Counted from the stretch's first letter, positions 43,713-52,741 are shown. The stretch: DNA of 64,000 nucleotides from an uncultured Acetatifactor sp. (GCA_934402375.1 CAKRUB010000001.1:320100-384099); one strand, 5' to 3'. Translations and numbers: made by a program. Notes: generated by a model from the letters alone, not told the origin.

Positions 43713-46700
43713 CTACTGCGTGTTTGCATAAGCTCTTGCGGCATAACCATAGTCATAAATACCGCGCAGCATATCCTTTAAGCCTTCTTCATTCTTCATC
43801 TTGTACACATATGTACCCACACTGTAGGTTACCTTCTGTCCAATGGGTGACTCTCCCTGATAGAGTTGTGCACTAACGGCTGTTTCATACTGCGTCGGCA
43901 TAACGCCCTCCAGCACAACACTGTAGGAGCCGTTTCCGTTCTCATGGAAGTTCGTGTACTCTTTCTCCTGACCATTCACCGTGGCGCGAACCACAAGGTT
44001 TTCTGTCTCCTTCGCATAGAAAGAAAGTACAACCGCTACCCGGTCTCTCAACTGAAGTCTGGCTGACTGCCACTTATAATCCTCTGACGCCGTACCACTG
44101 ACTCCTCTATTGTTGGATGCGCTGCCGGTAGTGTCCGAGGAACGCCATGCTTTCTGTTCCTCTGTCAGTCCCGCTGTCGTAACAGCCGTCTGTCCGATGT
44201 ACTCCTGAGCGGCATCGCCATAGTACAGCATGTCTACAAGCAGCGTCCGAAGAGCCGTCAGCTTATAAGTACTGATTCCAAGCGCCTCCGAGTCCTTCTT
44301 CAACATGGACTCACAATAGATCTGCACAGAATAATCCTTCTTTGTCGCGCTGATTTCCCCAACGCTGACCGTTGCTTCCACCTTCTCACTCATCTGCTGG
44401 GGCAGCAATTCCTTCAGGCTGAAACAATATTCGATAGCCTCACCCGATTCACTGCTTTCAGCCGCTTCCGCCTGATAGGTTCTGCCACCAATCTGGAAAG
44501 TCATAACCGGCACCCCGTCCTTCGTCAGTTCATGATTCTTGGCAACAGCTACCCTATAATTCATGGCTATGCTGTCAGTCAGCGTAAGATCAACAGACTT
44601 TATCGCCACAAGCGCCGTAAGCGCCATGCTCTCAGTCACGGTCGTCACACGATTTCCTTCACTGTCTACCAGATAGAGATTCTCAGGCACCGTGTAGCTG
44701 TCGGCAAACGCAATTTCCGCCGTAGTGGCACCGCTGATTGTCAAAGTCCTGCCCTGATTGCAATAATCGCACTTGCCATCCCCGTCCTGATCCACATGCC
44801 CCGGACATAACGCATAAACGGTTGTCCCGCTCTCCGGAATGCCTGTCACCTGACTCTGCCGGCTCTCGTCCGAATACCATGTAAGTTCTTTTCCGTCCAG
44901 CAAATCCAGCTCTGTCGGGAAGCTGCGATACTTCACTAACTGCGGATAAACCGCTTCCGGATAGCTTGCCACCGACAGATAGCTCTCTGTCAGGATTCTG
45001 CGTTCAATTTCCCGGTAGCTGTTCCCATCCGGGCTGACGATCCGTTTCGTAAAGGACGGCAGTTCTACCGCCGAGGAAAGCTCATTCTGTGAGAAATTGT
45101 AAATCGTGGTAGCAGTGTTTCCCTGCGGCAGTTCATTCAGCGTGAGTTGCCCCACACCGCTTCCAATAAATACCGTTGCATTTTCCGTCTTACAATAAAA
45201 GGCATTCGTGCCTATCTCTGTCAGGTTATCCGGCAAAATCAGCACGACATCACCCTCGATAGTCCTCCATGTATAAAACGCCTGTTTTTCCACTGTCTCC
45301 AGCCCCTGCGGAAGGGATAAGGATGTTCTGTCAATTCCTGTACACTCCGCAAAGGCTGATTCGCCAATACTCTTAAGCGTATCCGGCAAGGTGACATTCT
45401 TTAAATTATATAGATTGTAAAATGAATTTTTTCCAATTCGCGTAATTCCTGAGGACAGGATAATATCCGTAATTTTTGTCTGATTGCTGTTCCACGGAGT
45501 TTGAAACTGCTCATAATCCTGCATCTCTCCCGTTCCCTGCAGTACCAGCGTATAGGCATCCTCACCGGAACCGATCAGGTACCATTTGACATTTTCCCCC
45601 TGCGCCCCACAGCTTCCACAGGCTGACGGATCAATGATATATAATTCCCCTGCATAATTGCTCTTTGCGTAATAATCCACATTTCCCGTAAAGCTTTCCA
45701 CAGACGAAACCGGGCTTGTACAGTCGGCATCGGAATACCATGTAATCTGAATATCTTCATAGCCCTCTCTGCGTCCAAATTTCTCGTCCAATTCGTTCGG
45801 GAAGAAATGATACCGCGCATAGGAAGCTGCATAGTCGCAGTCTGACGCGTCAGCAACCCCATCCGGCAGAATCTTTCTCTTTACCATGGTCTTGGCAAGG
45901 TCATCGTAATGTCTGGAAATATACAGCATACCATCATTTGGTACAGGATCTCGTTCATTCATATAACGAGTTTTAAAGGTCTGCTCTGAAAGATTATAGT
46001 ACTGATATTTACCGGAAGGGAATGCACTATCTCCGATTGTCTGCACACTCTCCGGTACCACAATATAGGAAAACTGATTCTGACCGTCCCAACTTCCACC
46101 CTCAAAGGCACTCTCTGAAACAGTATCCAGTCCCGGCGGCAGAATCAAACCTCCGGTAAATTTATTGAATGCAAAGGCACCGTTTCCAACTGCGGTAAGC
46201 TTTTCCGGAAGCTTTAATGTACCGGAAAAATAATTGTAGTAAAAAGCCTTCTCTCCAATCCCTGTTACCGTGGAAGGAATATTCAGCTCTCCCTCGAAAT
46301 AATATTTAGTTTCAGACGTTCCTCCATAATAGCCATAGAAGGCATTCTTTCCAATGTAGGTCACTCCCTCTTCCAGAAAGAGATGACGCAGCGAACTCTT
46401 ATACTGACTCCACGGTCTGTCCGTCTCCTGTTCATAGTCAGCCATGGCACCGACTCCGCTGATTACCAGAGTATCCGGCAGTTCATCCGCATCATAGCTG
46501 TCATACACTGTCCAGGTCGTCTCCCCGCTCGTCCCGGTATCCTTAACAATACCATAGTCAACACCAGTATACCCCTTTCTTCTGCCATAAACCGCAATGT
46601 CCGCTGAAAAGCTGCCAATGCTCTGTATCGGATTACTCAGTGCTTCATCCCCGTACCAGTCAAATTCTATGCTGCTCCCATCACCGCTGTCTATCACATC

Positions 46701-47510
46701 CGCTGCATTCGGAAAGCTATGATACCCGGTAAGATCACCTCTTATCCCATCCGGCAGCATCCTGCGCGTAGTCTCTGCCGTAACCGCAGCCTCATAATGT
46801 CTTGTGACGGAGATCACGTTTCCATCCGCAGGCCACGGCAAAAGAGTATTATATACAAATTGTACTTCCGACAGATTATATAGGGTAGAAGTTATCGATG
46901 TATCGCGATAACCGCTAAAAACATCCTCGCCTGCCTCCTTCAATCCATATCCGATGACAATGGCTGCACTGTTAAACATAATAGAATGCTGGGGGCTGCA
47001 AAATGCATCATTACCGATACTGGTAACTCCGTCCGGTATCCGCAGATCACCGGTAAAGCTATTCCATGCAAAAGCATAAGCTCCAATGCTCTCCACCGTC
47101 TCCGGTATTTCCAGTCCGCCTGTAAACTGAAGCGAATAAATTTGCGTAGTATCTACTGTCTTATAGGATGCCTGAAATGCACGCTCACCAATGTGGGTAA
47201 TGCCTTCTCCAAGCGTCAGCTCTGCCTGCAAAATATTATTTTCCTCCGCGTAGCTGTACCATGGCGCACGATTACTCTCTGCGTCATAATCCTGCATGTC
47301 TCCGCTTCCGCTGATTATAAGGGTATACCCCTCGTCCGCACTGCCGATAAATGCCCATGTGAGGTCAACTCCCTCCGCACCGCAGCTTCCTGAGCTTGCC
47401 GCCTCCGAACCGGTGTCTGCACTCTCCTCTGCCAGTACTGGCTGTGACATCCAGCCCACACCGAGGGTTACTGTCAGCGCCGCCAGCAATAGTTTCACTT
47501 CTTTTTTCAC
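43713..47510 (-). CDS. BspA-type leucine-rich repeat surface protein
   Basis: A 1265-residue secreted protein. GTG 47510 was chosen because AGGAGG stands nine bases upstream and a signal peptide (KKEVKLLLAALTVTLGVGWMSQPVLA) follows directly; a GTG at 47594 overlapping the regulator gene is less likely. Three large modules each open with a CG-x-GxxxxW...LxISGxGxMxDY strand pattern (about 45, 340 and 620) and continue with LRR_5 repeats (IGxxAFxx, LxLPxxLxxIGxxAF). Near 955 a DGDGKCDYC motif appears; the C-terminal 300 residues are beta-rich. No sortase motif is seen. BspA-type proteins bind host or bacterial surfaces. It precedes the RiPP-like block by 55 bp. Confidence 0.87.
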   Translation of the reverse strand: MKKEVKLLLAALTVTLGVGWMSQPVLAEESADTGSEAASSGSCGAEGVDLTWAFIGSADEGYTLIISGSGDMQDYDAESNRAPWYSYAEENNILQAELTLGEGITHIGERAFQASYKTVDTTQIYSLQFTGGLEIPETVESIGAYAFAWNSFTGDLRIPDGVTSIGNDAFCSPQHSIMFNSAAIVIGYGLKEAGEDVFSGYRDTSITSTLYNLSEVQFVYNTLLPWPADGNVISVTRHYEAAVTAETTRRMLPDGIRGDLTGYHSFPNAADVIDSGDGSSIEFDWYGDEALSNPIQSIGSFSADIAVYGRRKGYTGVDYGIVKDTGTSGETTWTVYDSYDADELPDTLVISGVGAMADYEQETDRPWSQYKSSLRHLFLEEGVTYIGKNAFYGYYGGTSETKYYFEGELNIPSTVTGIGEKAFYYNYFSGTLKLPEKLTAVGNGAFAFNKFTGGLILPPGLDTVSESAFEGGSWDGQNQFSYIVVPESVQTIGDSAFPSGKYQYYNLSEQTFKTRYMNERDPVPNDGMLYISRHYDDLAKTMVKRKILPDGVADASDCDYAASYARYHFFPNELDEKFGRREGYEDIQITWYSDADCTSPVSSVESFTGNVDYYAKSNYAGELYIIDPSACGSCGAQGENVKWYLIGSGEDAYTLVLQGTGEMQDYEQFQTPWNSNQTKITDIILSSGITRIGKNSFYNLYNLKNVTLPDTLKSIGESAFAECTGIDRTSLSLPQGLETVEKQAFYTWRTIEGDVVLILPDNLTEIGTNAFYCKTENATVFIGSGVGQLTLNELPQGNTATTIYNFSQNELSSAVELPSFTKRIVSPDGNSYREIERRILTESYLSVASYPEAVYPQLVKYRSFPTELDLLDGKELTWYSDESRQSQVTGIPESGTTVYALCPGHVDQDGDGKCDYCNQGRTLTISGATTAEIAFADSYTVPENLYLVDSEGNRVTTVTESMALTALVAIKSVDLTLTDSIAMNYRVAVAKNHELTKDGVPVMTFQIGGRTYQAEAAESSESGEAIEYCFSLKELLPQQMSEKVEATVSVGEISATKKDYSVQIYCESMLKKDSEALGISTYKLTALRTLLVDMLYYGDAAQEYIGQTAVTTAGLTEEQKAWRSSDTTGSASNNRGVSGTASEDYKWQSARLQLRDRVAVVLSFYAKETENLVVRATVNGQEKEYTNFHENGNGSYSVVLEGVMPTQYETAVSAQLYQGESPIGQKVTYSVGTYVYKMKNEEGLKDMLRGIYDYGYAARAYANTQ

Positions 47511-47590
47511 TTTACCCTTCCTCCTAAGAATTTTATGTAACAACGCATTTGCGACCATTCCGCCGAACGAAATATTCTGAATGCTCTTTA

Positions 47591-47827
47591 TCACTCTTTT
47601 ATCATTATTTCATCTTCATCAGACTCATTTTCCTTTTTGAAAAGATATTCAAGGCTCAACTTTGGAAAATATTTCTTTTGTATTTCAAATGCTTCATCTA
47701 CACTGAACGGCGTCTCTCCGTTTATCTTATTTGACACGCTGTTACGGTGAATTCCCAGAAACCGCGCCAGCTCTTCGATGGTAATCCCTTTTCTGGCCAT
47801 TTCTCCTCTTAAATTTGCACATGCCAT
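47591..47827 (-). CDS. XRE-family HTH regulator
   Basis: A 78-residue protein with a helix-turn-helix (NLRGEMARKGITIEELARFLGIHRNSVSNKINGETPFSVDEAFEIQKKYF) of Cro/CI type and an acidic tail. ATG 47827 follows GGAGG. It ends 80 bp before the BspA-type gene and shares its promoter, in which three ACGCA-type sites lie (47846-47918). It probably binds these sites and represses or activates its own operon. Confidence 0.87.
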   Translation of the reverse strand: MACANLRGEMARKGITIEELARFLGIHRNSVSNKINGETPFSVDEAFEIQKKYFPKLSLEYLFKKENESDEDEIMIKE

Positions 47828-47845
47828 CTTTTGTCGCCTCCATAT

Positions 47846-47918
47846 ACGCATTTGCGTGATACATTTCAATGCTACACCGCGTTTGCGTACTTGTCAACAA
47901 TATATTTTGCAAATGCGT
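47846..47918 (-). promoter_or_regulatory. Promoter with three ACGCA-type operators
   Basis: On the minus strand -35 TTGACA (47892-47897) and -10 TAGCAT (47869-47874), spacer 17 bp. Three copies of ACGCAtTTGCGT surround it: 47846-47857 (arms ACGCA/TGCGT), 47877-47888 within the spacer (10 of 12 bases) and 47907-47918 upstream of the -35 (10 of 12 to ACGCAAATGCGT). The spacing of about 30 bp fits dimers on one face of the helix. The divergent XRE gene begins 75 bp further. Confidence 0.8.
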
Positions 47919-47992
47919 AATAATTTGTTGATTAACCATTTTCAAACGTGTTATATTCAATTCACAGGATATTGAAAGGTATGGTTATTTAT

Positions 47993-48298
47993 ATGGGTAT
48001 CGGTAACAAGCTTGAAGAACTGCTTTCCGAAAGAGATATGACGGTAACGGAACTGGCGAGAAAAGCAAATGTCGCTCCAACGACAATCTACTCTATTATC
48101 CAACGGAACAACAAGAAGGTTGATATTGATATATTGATTAAAATTTCTAAGATATTAGGCGTAAATGCGGAATACTTCAGCGACATAGATGAGCAGCCAT
48201 ATGCCGTAGGTGTCCACTTTGACGGAACTGAGTATACCGCGGAAGAGCTTGAGAAAATCAAGGAATATGCCGCGTTTCTGAAGGCTCGCAGAAAATAG
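47993..48298 (+). CDS. XRE-family HTH regulator, divergent
   Basis: A 101-residue protein with an N-terminal Cro/CI helix-turn-helix (IGNKLEELLSERDMTVTELARKANVAPTTIYSIIQRNNKKVDIDILIKISKILGV) and a C-terminal helix (YTAEELEKIKEYAAFLKARRK). ATG 47993 was preferred; ATG 47981 is possible, though its binding site is too close. It is divergent from the XRE-BspA operon and may also bind the ACGCA sites between them. The end is followed closely by the tRNA terminator on the other strand. Confidence 0.86.
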   Translation: MGIGNKLEELLSERDMTVTELARKANVAPTTIYSIIQRNNKKVDIDILIKISKILGVNAEYFSDIDEQPYAVGVHFDGTEYTAEELEKIKEYAAFLKARRK

Positions 48299-48343
48299 CC
48301 TGCAGGAGAACCCGTGCATTGTCAGATGCGTCATGGGCAAAAA

Positions 48344-48369
48344 AATAAACCGACCTGCGTCGATTTATT
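48344..48369 (-). terminator. Terminator of tRNA-Leu
   Basis: On the minus strand AATAAATCGAC and GTCGGTTTATT pair over 11 bp (one G-T), with a GCAG loop, followed by TTTTTTT. It lies 20 bp after the tRNA 3' end. Confidence 0.88.
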
Positions 48370-48389
48370 CTTTGTTCCTGATTAGATAA

Positions 48390-48472
48390 TGCCGGCAGCG
48401 GGACTTGAACCCGCACGATGTTGCCATCAACAGATTTTGAGTCTGCCTCGTCTGCCATTCCGACACGCCGGC
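48390..48472 (-). tRNA. tRNA-Leu (anticodon CAA)
   Basis: An 83-nt class II tRNA read from 48472 to 48390. Acceptor stem GCCGGCG/TGCCGGC with discriminator A; anticodon loop CTCAAAA gives CAA for the TTG codon; variable arm GATG-GCAA-CATC; T-arm GCGGGTTCAAGTCCCGC. The CCA end is not encoded. It has its own promoter and terminator. Confidence 0.95.
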
Positions 48473-48475
48473 ATT

Positions 48476-48534
48476 TGTGAGAGTACCGCTCTCACAACAA
48501 AAAATATTTTAACATAGAGTGAACTGCTTGACAA
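48476..48534 (-). promoter_or_regulatory. tRNA-Leu promoter and leader hairpin
   Basis: On the minus strand -35 TTGTCA (48529-48534) and -10 TAAAAT (48506-48511) with 17-bp spacing. The leader contains a 7-bp perfect hairpin, GTGAGAG/CTCTCAC (48476-48494), ending 3-4 bases before the tRNA 5' end. Confidence 0.8.
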
Positions 48535-48555
48535 GCAAAAAATAAACTTTTTTGC
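48535..48555 (-). terminator. Weak terminator-like hairpin after ldcA
   Basis: GCAAAAAA and TTTTTTGC (48535-48542/48548-48555) form an 8-bp AT-rich stem after the S66 peptidase stop; the U-rich arm may help termination. Confidence 0.45.
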
Positions 48556-48565
48556 CGATACTTTT

Positions 48566-49597
48566 TTAGCGGTACTCCATCCTGATCTCCAGATCGTTTC
48601 CTCTGACCTGCACCTCCGCAAGACTGCCGACGACAAGCGGCATCATCGGCGGCCGGTGTCCGAGATCGACATCCATGACAACAGGTACACCCTTCCCGCC
48701 GACAATGTCCAGAACTGCATGGAAGGCATCAAGGTTCATGATTGGTTCGCCGTTTGCCGGTCTGCCGATAAGGAAACCCTTTACATAATGGAACCACCCT
48801 GCCTGCTCCATCTCCCACATAGCGCGGCGGATGCCGAAGACATTCAGGTCGCACGATTCCAGAAACCAGATGATTCCATCGTCCTTATACTTTTCAATAA
48901 ATGCCTTTGTTCCGTCGAAGCGGGTTCCGAGAAGGTTCACAAGGCAGTCCATACATCCGCCCAGCAGTCTGCCGGAGAAGCACAGCTCCTCTCCTGTCTC
49001 GCTTCCGCCGAGGAAGCTCCGGATTTGCAGTTCCTCTGTCAGCTGATAGGGTGCACATGGGTTGTCCGGCTCCTTCAACGACTCCTTCTCCCATTTTCCA
49101 TAGCTGGCAACGGTATGCACCTCGCCTGTCAGGACGCCGAGCGCATCCTGCACAGATTCATGAAGCGGCTCCATTCCAAAGGTGGAAGCACACGGTCCAT
49201 AGACCGCAGCGGTATCGGCAAGCGTAGCCAACGTGTAGGTCAGATTGGTATTGTCCGAATAGCCCATGAACCATTTCGGCTCCAGCTCAGCCAGTCGCCG
49301 GAAATCAACGAAGGGAAGGATTTCGCACATCATCTCCCCGCCGCCGCAGGAGATCAGGCTGTCCGCCTCCGATGAGAAAAGCTCCATGACCTCCGCACCG
49401 CACTTTTCGGGCGTGTTGCTGATGCCGATTCCCTGCTCCACATAGCAGTTCGATCCGAGCAGCGTCTGATAGTCCATCGACCGAAACCGCGTCAGCGCGC
49501 ACTGAAACGCCGTCTTATAGGGCTCTGTCGCACAGCCGAAAGACGGCGCGAGGAAACCGATGGTTCCCCCTGCCGGAAGATTTTTCGGGTATCTCAT
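48566..49597 (-). CDS. LD-carboxypeptidase-like S66 peptidase
   Basis: A 343-residue protein of the S66 family, which removes the terminal D-Ala of murein tetrapeptides or cleaves microcin C-type conjugates. Features: the opening GGTIGFLAPSF, CGGGEMMCEILPFVDF, and the nucleophile Ser114 in FMGYSDNT; the Glu/His partners lie in FLESCD and DLGHRPPMMPL. No signal peptide is seen, so it acts in the cytoplasm on recycled muropeptides. It follows lysA by 6 bp. The operon (TrmB, ddh, lysA, this gene) joins diaminopimelate/lysine with murein turnover. Confidence 0.87.
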   Translation of the reverse strand: MRYPKNLPAGGTIGFLAPSFGCATEPYKTAFQCALTRFRSMDYQTLLGSNCYVEQGIGISNTPEKCGAEVMELFSSEADSLISCGGGEMMCEILPFVDFRRLAELEPKWFMGYSDNTNLTYTLATLADTAAVYGPCASTFGMEPLHESVQDALGVLTGEVHTVASYGKWEKESLKEPDNPCAPYQLTEELQIRSFLGGSETGEELCFSGRLLGGCMDCLVNLLGTRFDGTKAFIEKYKDDGIIWFLESCDLNVFGIRRAMWEMEQAGWFHYVKGFLIGRPANGEPIMNLDAFHAVLDIVGGKGVPVVMDVDLGHRPPMMPLVVGSLAEVQVRGNDLEIRMEYR

Positions 49598-49603
49598 TCT
49601 CTC

Positions 49604-50884
49604 TTATCCTTTCTCGGGAAATAATTTATCAAATATCTCAAAGCAGTCAAAGGTTGCAAAATAATCTCTCGGCGTCTCTGCGCGGCGGATCAGCTGCACA
49701 CTGCCGTCCTCGTGTAGCAGCAGCTCCGCGGATTTTAACTTGCCGTTGTAATTGTAGCCCATGGCAAAGCCGTGCGCTCCGGTGTCGTGGATCGCAATAT
49801 AGTCCCCGATCTCGACCTCGGGCAGCATACGGTCAATCGCAAACTTATCATTATTTTCACAGAGTGAGCCCGTCACGTCATATTTGTGATCACAGGGCTG
49901 CTCCTCCTTGCCGAGAACCGTGATATGATGGTATGCACCGTACATCGCCGGACGCATCAGGTTCACGGCGCAGGCATCCACCCCGAGGTACTCCTTGTAG
50001 GTATGCTTCTCATGGATTACCTGTGTCACAAGATGCCCGTACGGCGCCATCATGAACCGTCCGAGTTCGGTGTAGATCGCCACATTTCCCATTCCCGCCG
50101 GAACAAGGACTTCCTCGTAAACCTTCCGGACGCTCTCGCCGATCACGCGGATATCATTCGGCTCCTGCTCCGGCCTGTAGGGTACGCCGACACCGCCGGA
50201 AAGATTGATGAAGGTAATGTTCGCCCCGGTCTCCTCCTTCAGGCGCACAGCCAGCTCAAAGAGCTGCTTTGCAAGCACCGGATAGTATTCGTTCGTCACG
50301 GTATTGCTTGCAAGAAAGGCGTGAATGCCGAAGTTCTCCACACCCTTTGCCTTCAGAATCCGGTAGCCCTCGAACATCTGCTCCGTCGTAAAGCCGTACT
50401 TTGCATCCCCAGGATTATCCATGATGTCGGTTCCCAGAGAGAAATATCCGCCCGGATTGAACCGGCAGCTTAGCGTCTTCGGAAGATAGCCGAGCGTCTT
50501 CTCCAGGAAATCAATGTGGGTAATGTCGTCCAGATTGATTGTCGCGCCGATCTTCGCGGCATAGGCAAACTCCTCCGCCGGCGTATCGTTGGAGGAAAAC
50601 ATGATGTCCTCCCCCTTCACTCCCATTGCATCGGACAGCATGAGCTCCGTCATGGAGGAACAGTCACAGCCACAGCCGTAATCTCTCAGAATATCAATCA
50701 AAAACGGATTCGGGGTCGCCTTCACGGCAAAAAATTCCTTATATCCGGGATTCCATGAGAATGCTTCCTTTAACGCCTTCGCATTTTCGCGGATTCCTTT
50801 TTCATCATAAATATGAAAGGGGGTGGGATATTTTTTTACTATCTCCTCCACCATCTCTTTTGTCACAAACGCTTTCTTTTTCAT
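49604..50884 (-). CDS. lysA: Diaminopimelate decarboxylase
   Basis: A 426-residue PLP enzyme converting meso-diaminopimelate to lysine. The PLP lysine lies in EFFAVKATPNP near residue 54, the HXXX stretch in IHAFLASNTVTNEY, the glycine phosphate loop in NLSGGVGVPYRPEQ, and the active-site Cys in TGSLCENNDKFA. Length is normal. AGGAGA precedes the ATG. It stands between ddh and the S66 peptidase, 35 bp after ddh. Confidence 0.93.
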   Translation of the reverse strand: MKKKAFVTKEMVEEIVKKYPTPFHIYDEKGIRENAKALKEAFSWNPGYKEFFAVKATPNPFLIDILRDYGCGCDCSSMTELMLSDAMGVKGEDIMFSSNDTPAEEFAYAAKIGATINLDDITHIDFLEKTLGYLPKTLSCRFNPGGYFSLGTDIMDNPGDAKYGFTTEQMFEGYRILKAKGVENFGIHAFLASNTVTNEYYPVLAKQLFELAVRLKEETGANITFINLSGGVGVPYRPEQEPNDIRVIGESVRKVYEEVLVPAGMGNVAIYTELGRFMMAPYGHLVTQVIHEKHTYKEYLGVDACAVNLMRPAMYGAYHHITVLGKEEQPCDHKYDVTGSLCENNDKFAIDRMLPEVEIGDYIAIHDTGAHGFAMGYNYNGKLKSAELLLHEDGSVQLIRRAETPRDYFATFDCFEIFDKLFPEKG

Positions 50885-50919
50885 AATCTCTCCTCTCCGG
50901 GTATTCTCTCAGGGTATCT

Positions 50920-51903
50920 TTACAACAGCTTGCTTCTCATCTCTTCCGCCGTCATGGGGCTCAGGTAGGCAGGCGCAACGTCAAAGACTGTCTTGCAGCC
51001 CGTCATTCCCTCCTTCTGCATCCGGTATGCCGCCCTCGCATATGCGATCAGCACACATGCCGTAAATTCCGGGTTGGAATCCAGCTTCAGGCTGTACTCG
51101 ATCACATGATTATGCTCGCCGTCAAAACCGGTCTTTCCCGTCCTTAAAACAAAGCCGCCGTGCGGAATCCCCGCATGGTCGCGCTGCAGCTCCTCCTCGG
51201 TAATGAAATGAACCGTCGTGTCATAATCGGCAAAGTAGTTCGGCATCGTCTTAATCTCGTTCTCAATCCACGCCTGATCGGCTCCTTCCTCCGCCACGAC
51301 GAAACACTCTCTGGTATGCTTCTGTCTCGTTGTCAGCACAGGGTTTTCACAGTTTCTCACTGCCTCCAGTGCAGACTCCACGGGAATCGTATACTGCTTT
51401 GCATTCTTTACGCCGGGAATTCTGCGGATCGCGTCAGAATGTCCCTGACTGACGCCCTTTCCCCAGAAGGTATAATCGCTTCCGTCCCGTAGAATGGCAT
51501 TTGCATACAGTCTGTTCAGGGAGAACATACCCGGATCCCAGCCGACGGAAATCATTGCAATCTTTCCGCCCTCCTTCGCCGCGAGATCCACGTTTGCGAA
51601 ATGCTCCGGGATCTTTGCGTGGGTGTCAAAGCTGTCTACCACATTGAAGAACTTCGCATACTGCGCCGTCTGCTTCGGCAGATCTGTCGCAGAGCCTCCG
51701 CACATCATCAATACGTCAATCTCGTCCTTCTTATTCAGAAGCTCCTCCACACGGTATACCGGAACCTCTCCTGCCACCTTTACCGTCTGTGGGTCTCTCC
51801 GCGTAAACACCGCCACAAGCTCCATGTCGTCATTCTGGCGCACTGCGCTCTCGATTCCTCTCCCAAGATTTCCATAACCCATAATTGCGACTCTGATCTT
51901 CAT
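50920..51903 (-). CDS. ddh: meso-Diaminopimelate dehydrogenase
   Basis: A 327-residue NADP-dependent enzyme that makes meso-diaminopimelate from tetrahydrodipicolinate in one step. Features: Rossmann start VAIMGYGNLGRGIE, MMCGGSATDLP, the substrate region SVGWDPGMFSLNR and FWGKGVSQGHSDAIRRI. This bypasses the dap succinylase/acetylase route. It is followed by lysA in the same operon and preceded by TrmB. Length matches the Corynebacterium-type enzyme. Confidence 0.93.
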   Translation of the reverse strand: MKIRVAIMGYGNLGRGIESAVRQNDDMELVAVFTRRDPQTVKVAGEVPVYRVEELLNKKDEIDVLMMCGGSATDLPKQTAQYAKFFNVVDSFDTHAKIPEHFANVDLAAKEGGKIAMISVGWDPGMFSLNRLYANAILRDGSDYTFWGKGVSQGHSDAIRRIPGVKNAKQYTIPVESALEAVRNCENPVLTTRQKHTRECFVVAEEGADQAWIENEIKTMPNYFADYDTTVHFITEEELQRDHAGIPHGGFVLRTGKTGFDGEHNHVIEYSLKLDSNPEFTACVLIAYARAAYRMQKEGMTGCKTVFDVAPAYLSPMTAEEMRSKLL

Positions 51904-51909
51904 TTTCCC

Positions 51910-52662
51910 TTATCCTTTCCTTTCGCTTTTTATCTTTATCAGCTCAATTTCATTTCTCATGGCATCCTTAAACACCGTGACGAAATTTTTCTGCGCGCTG
52001 TAGAGGCAGGTATCTCTGTCGGTTCCTTCCACCTCACCCGTCAGAACATACTCCGAATCAATAATCAGCCGGACCTGCTTCTTTCTAGCCTCAGCCGCTT
52101 CGCCGTCCGTCAGCGGCACATCATAGAAAATAATTCCCTGCCGTTCTTCTCCCGAAAAGATTTTCTCCGTCTCCTCTGAAATCAGAACGACCTTACAACC
52201 TCTCCCGACCAGCATCCGTATCTCCGGCTTCCATTTTTCGAGGAAGCAGCCCGACGCAGAAAAGTAAATTCTCTTCTCCGTCCCCATGAGCATGTGATGG
52301 ATCTTGTCACAGATATGTCCATATCCTTCAACGGTGATATATCCGTCAGAGCCGGCTGCCTTCTTCGGTACATTGCTCTCAAGCACTGCCTTGATTTCCT
52401 CGAGATAACGAATTCTGTTATCGCAGAACTCCTCCAGCGGCACAGCGACATAGCGGCTGGGGTTTCCCTCCATCACATATGCCGCACCGTGTTCGACCAG
52501 CGCCGCCAGTCCGTTATAGACATTCGAGCGGGAAATTCCCGTCAACTTCGCCACCTCGTAGCCGGTCAGCTCCTCATTCTTCAAAAGGCAGAAATACAAG
52601 ACAGCCTCCTGCCTTCCCAGCCCAAACAAAAGCAGTCGGTCGATAAATGCCGCTTCCTCCAT
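51910..52662 (-). CDS. TrmB-family transcriptional regulator
   Basis: A 250-residue regulator with an N-terminal winged helix (LLLFGLGRQEAVLYFCLLKNEELTGYEVAKLTGISRSNVYNGLAALVEHG) of the TrmB/sugar type and a PLD-like C-terminal sensor domain (about 100-230). It is the first gene of an operon with ddh, lysA and an S66 peptidase, so it probably senses a lysine- or diaminopimelate-related ligand; this is inferred from position. AAGGAGAAGG precedes the ATG. Confidence 0.88.
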   Translation of the reverse strand: MEEAAFIDRLLLFGLGRQEAVLYFCLLKNEELTGYEVAKLTGISRSNVYNGLAALVEHGAAYVMEGNPSRYVAVPLEEFCDNRIRYLEEIKAVLESNVPKKAAGSDGYITVEGYGHICDKIHHMLMGTEKRIYFSASGCFLEKWKPEIRMLVGRGCKVVLISEETEKIFSGEERQGIIFYDVPLTDGEAAEARKKQVRLIIDSEYVLTGEVEGTDRDTCLYSAQKNFVTVFKDAMRNEIELIKIKSERKG

Positions 52663-52686
52663 GCATCCTTCTCCTTGTGTTAGTAG

Positions 52687-52729
52687 TTCTGTACAGGAAC
52701 ACTATAGTATGCCATGTCTGCTTTGTCAA
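52687..52729 (-). promoter_or_regulatory. Promoter and operator of the trmB-ddh-lysA operon
   Basis: On the minus strand -35 TTGACA (52724-52729) and -10 TATAGT (52701-52706) at 17 bp, close to consensus. Just downstream, an imperfect dyad TTCCTGTACAGAA contains the perfect CTGTACAG and overlaps the start site; it is a candidate site for autoregulation by TrmB. Confidence 0.8.
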
Positions 52730-52741
52730 CCGCATTCGCAT

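Noticed and set aside
48478..48510. Terminator on the plus strand after the XRE gene
   Set aside because: The GTGAGAG/CTCTCAC hairpin has no T run on either strand; position fits the tRNA leader instead.
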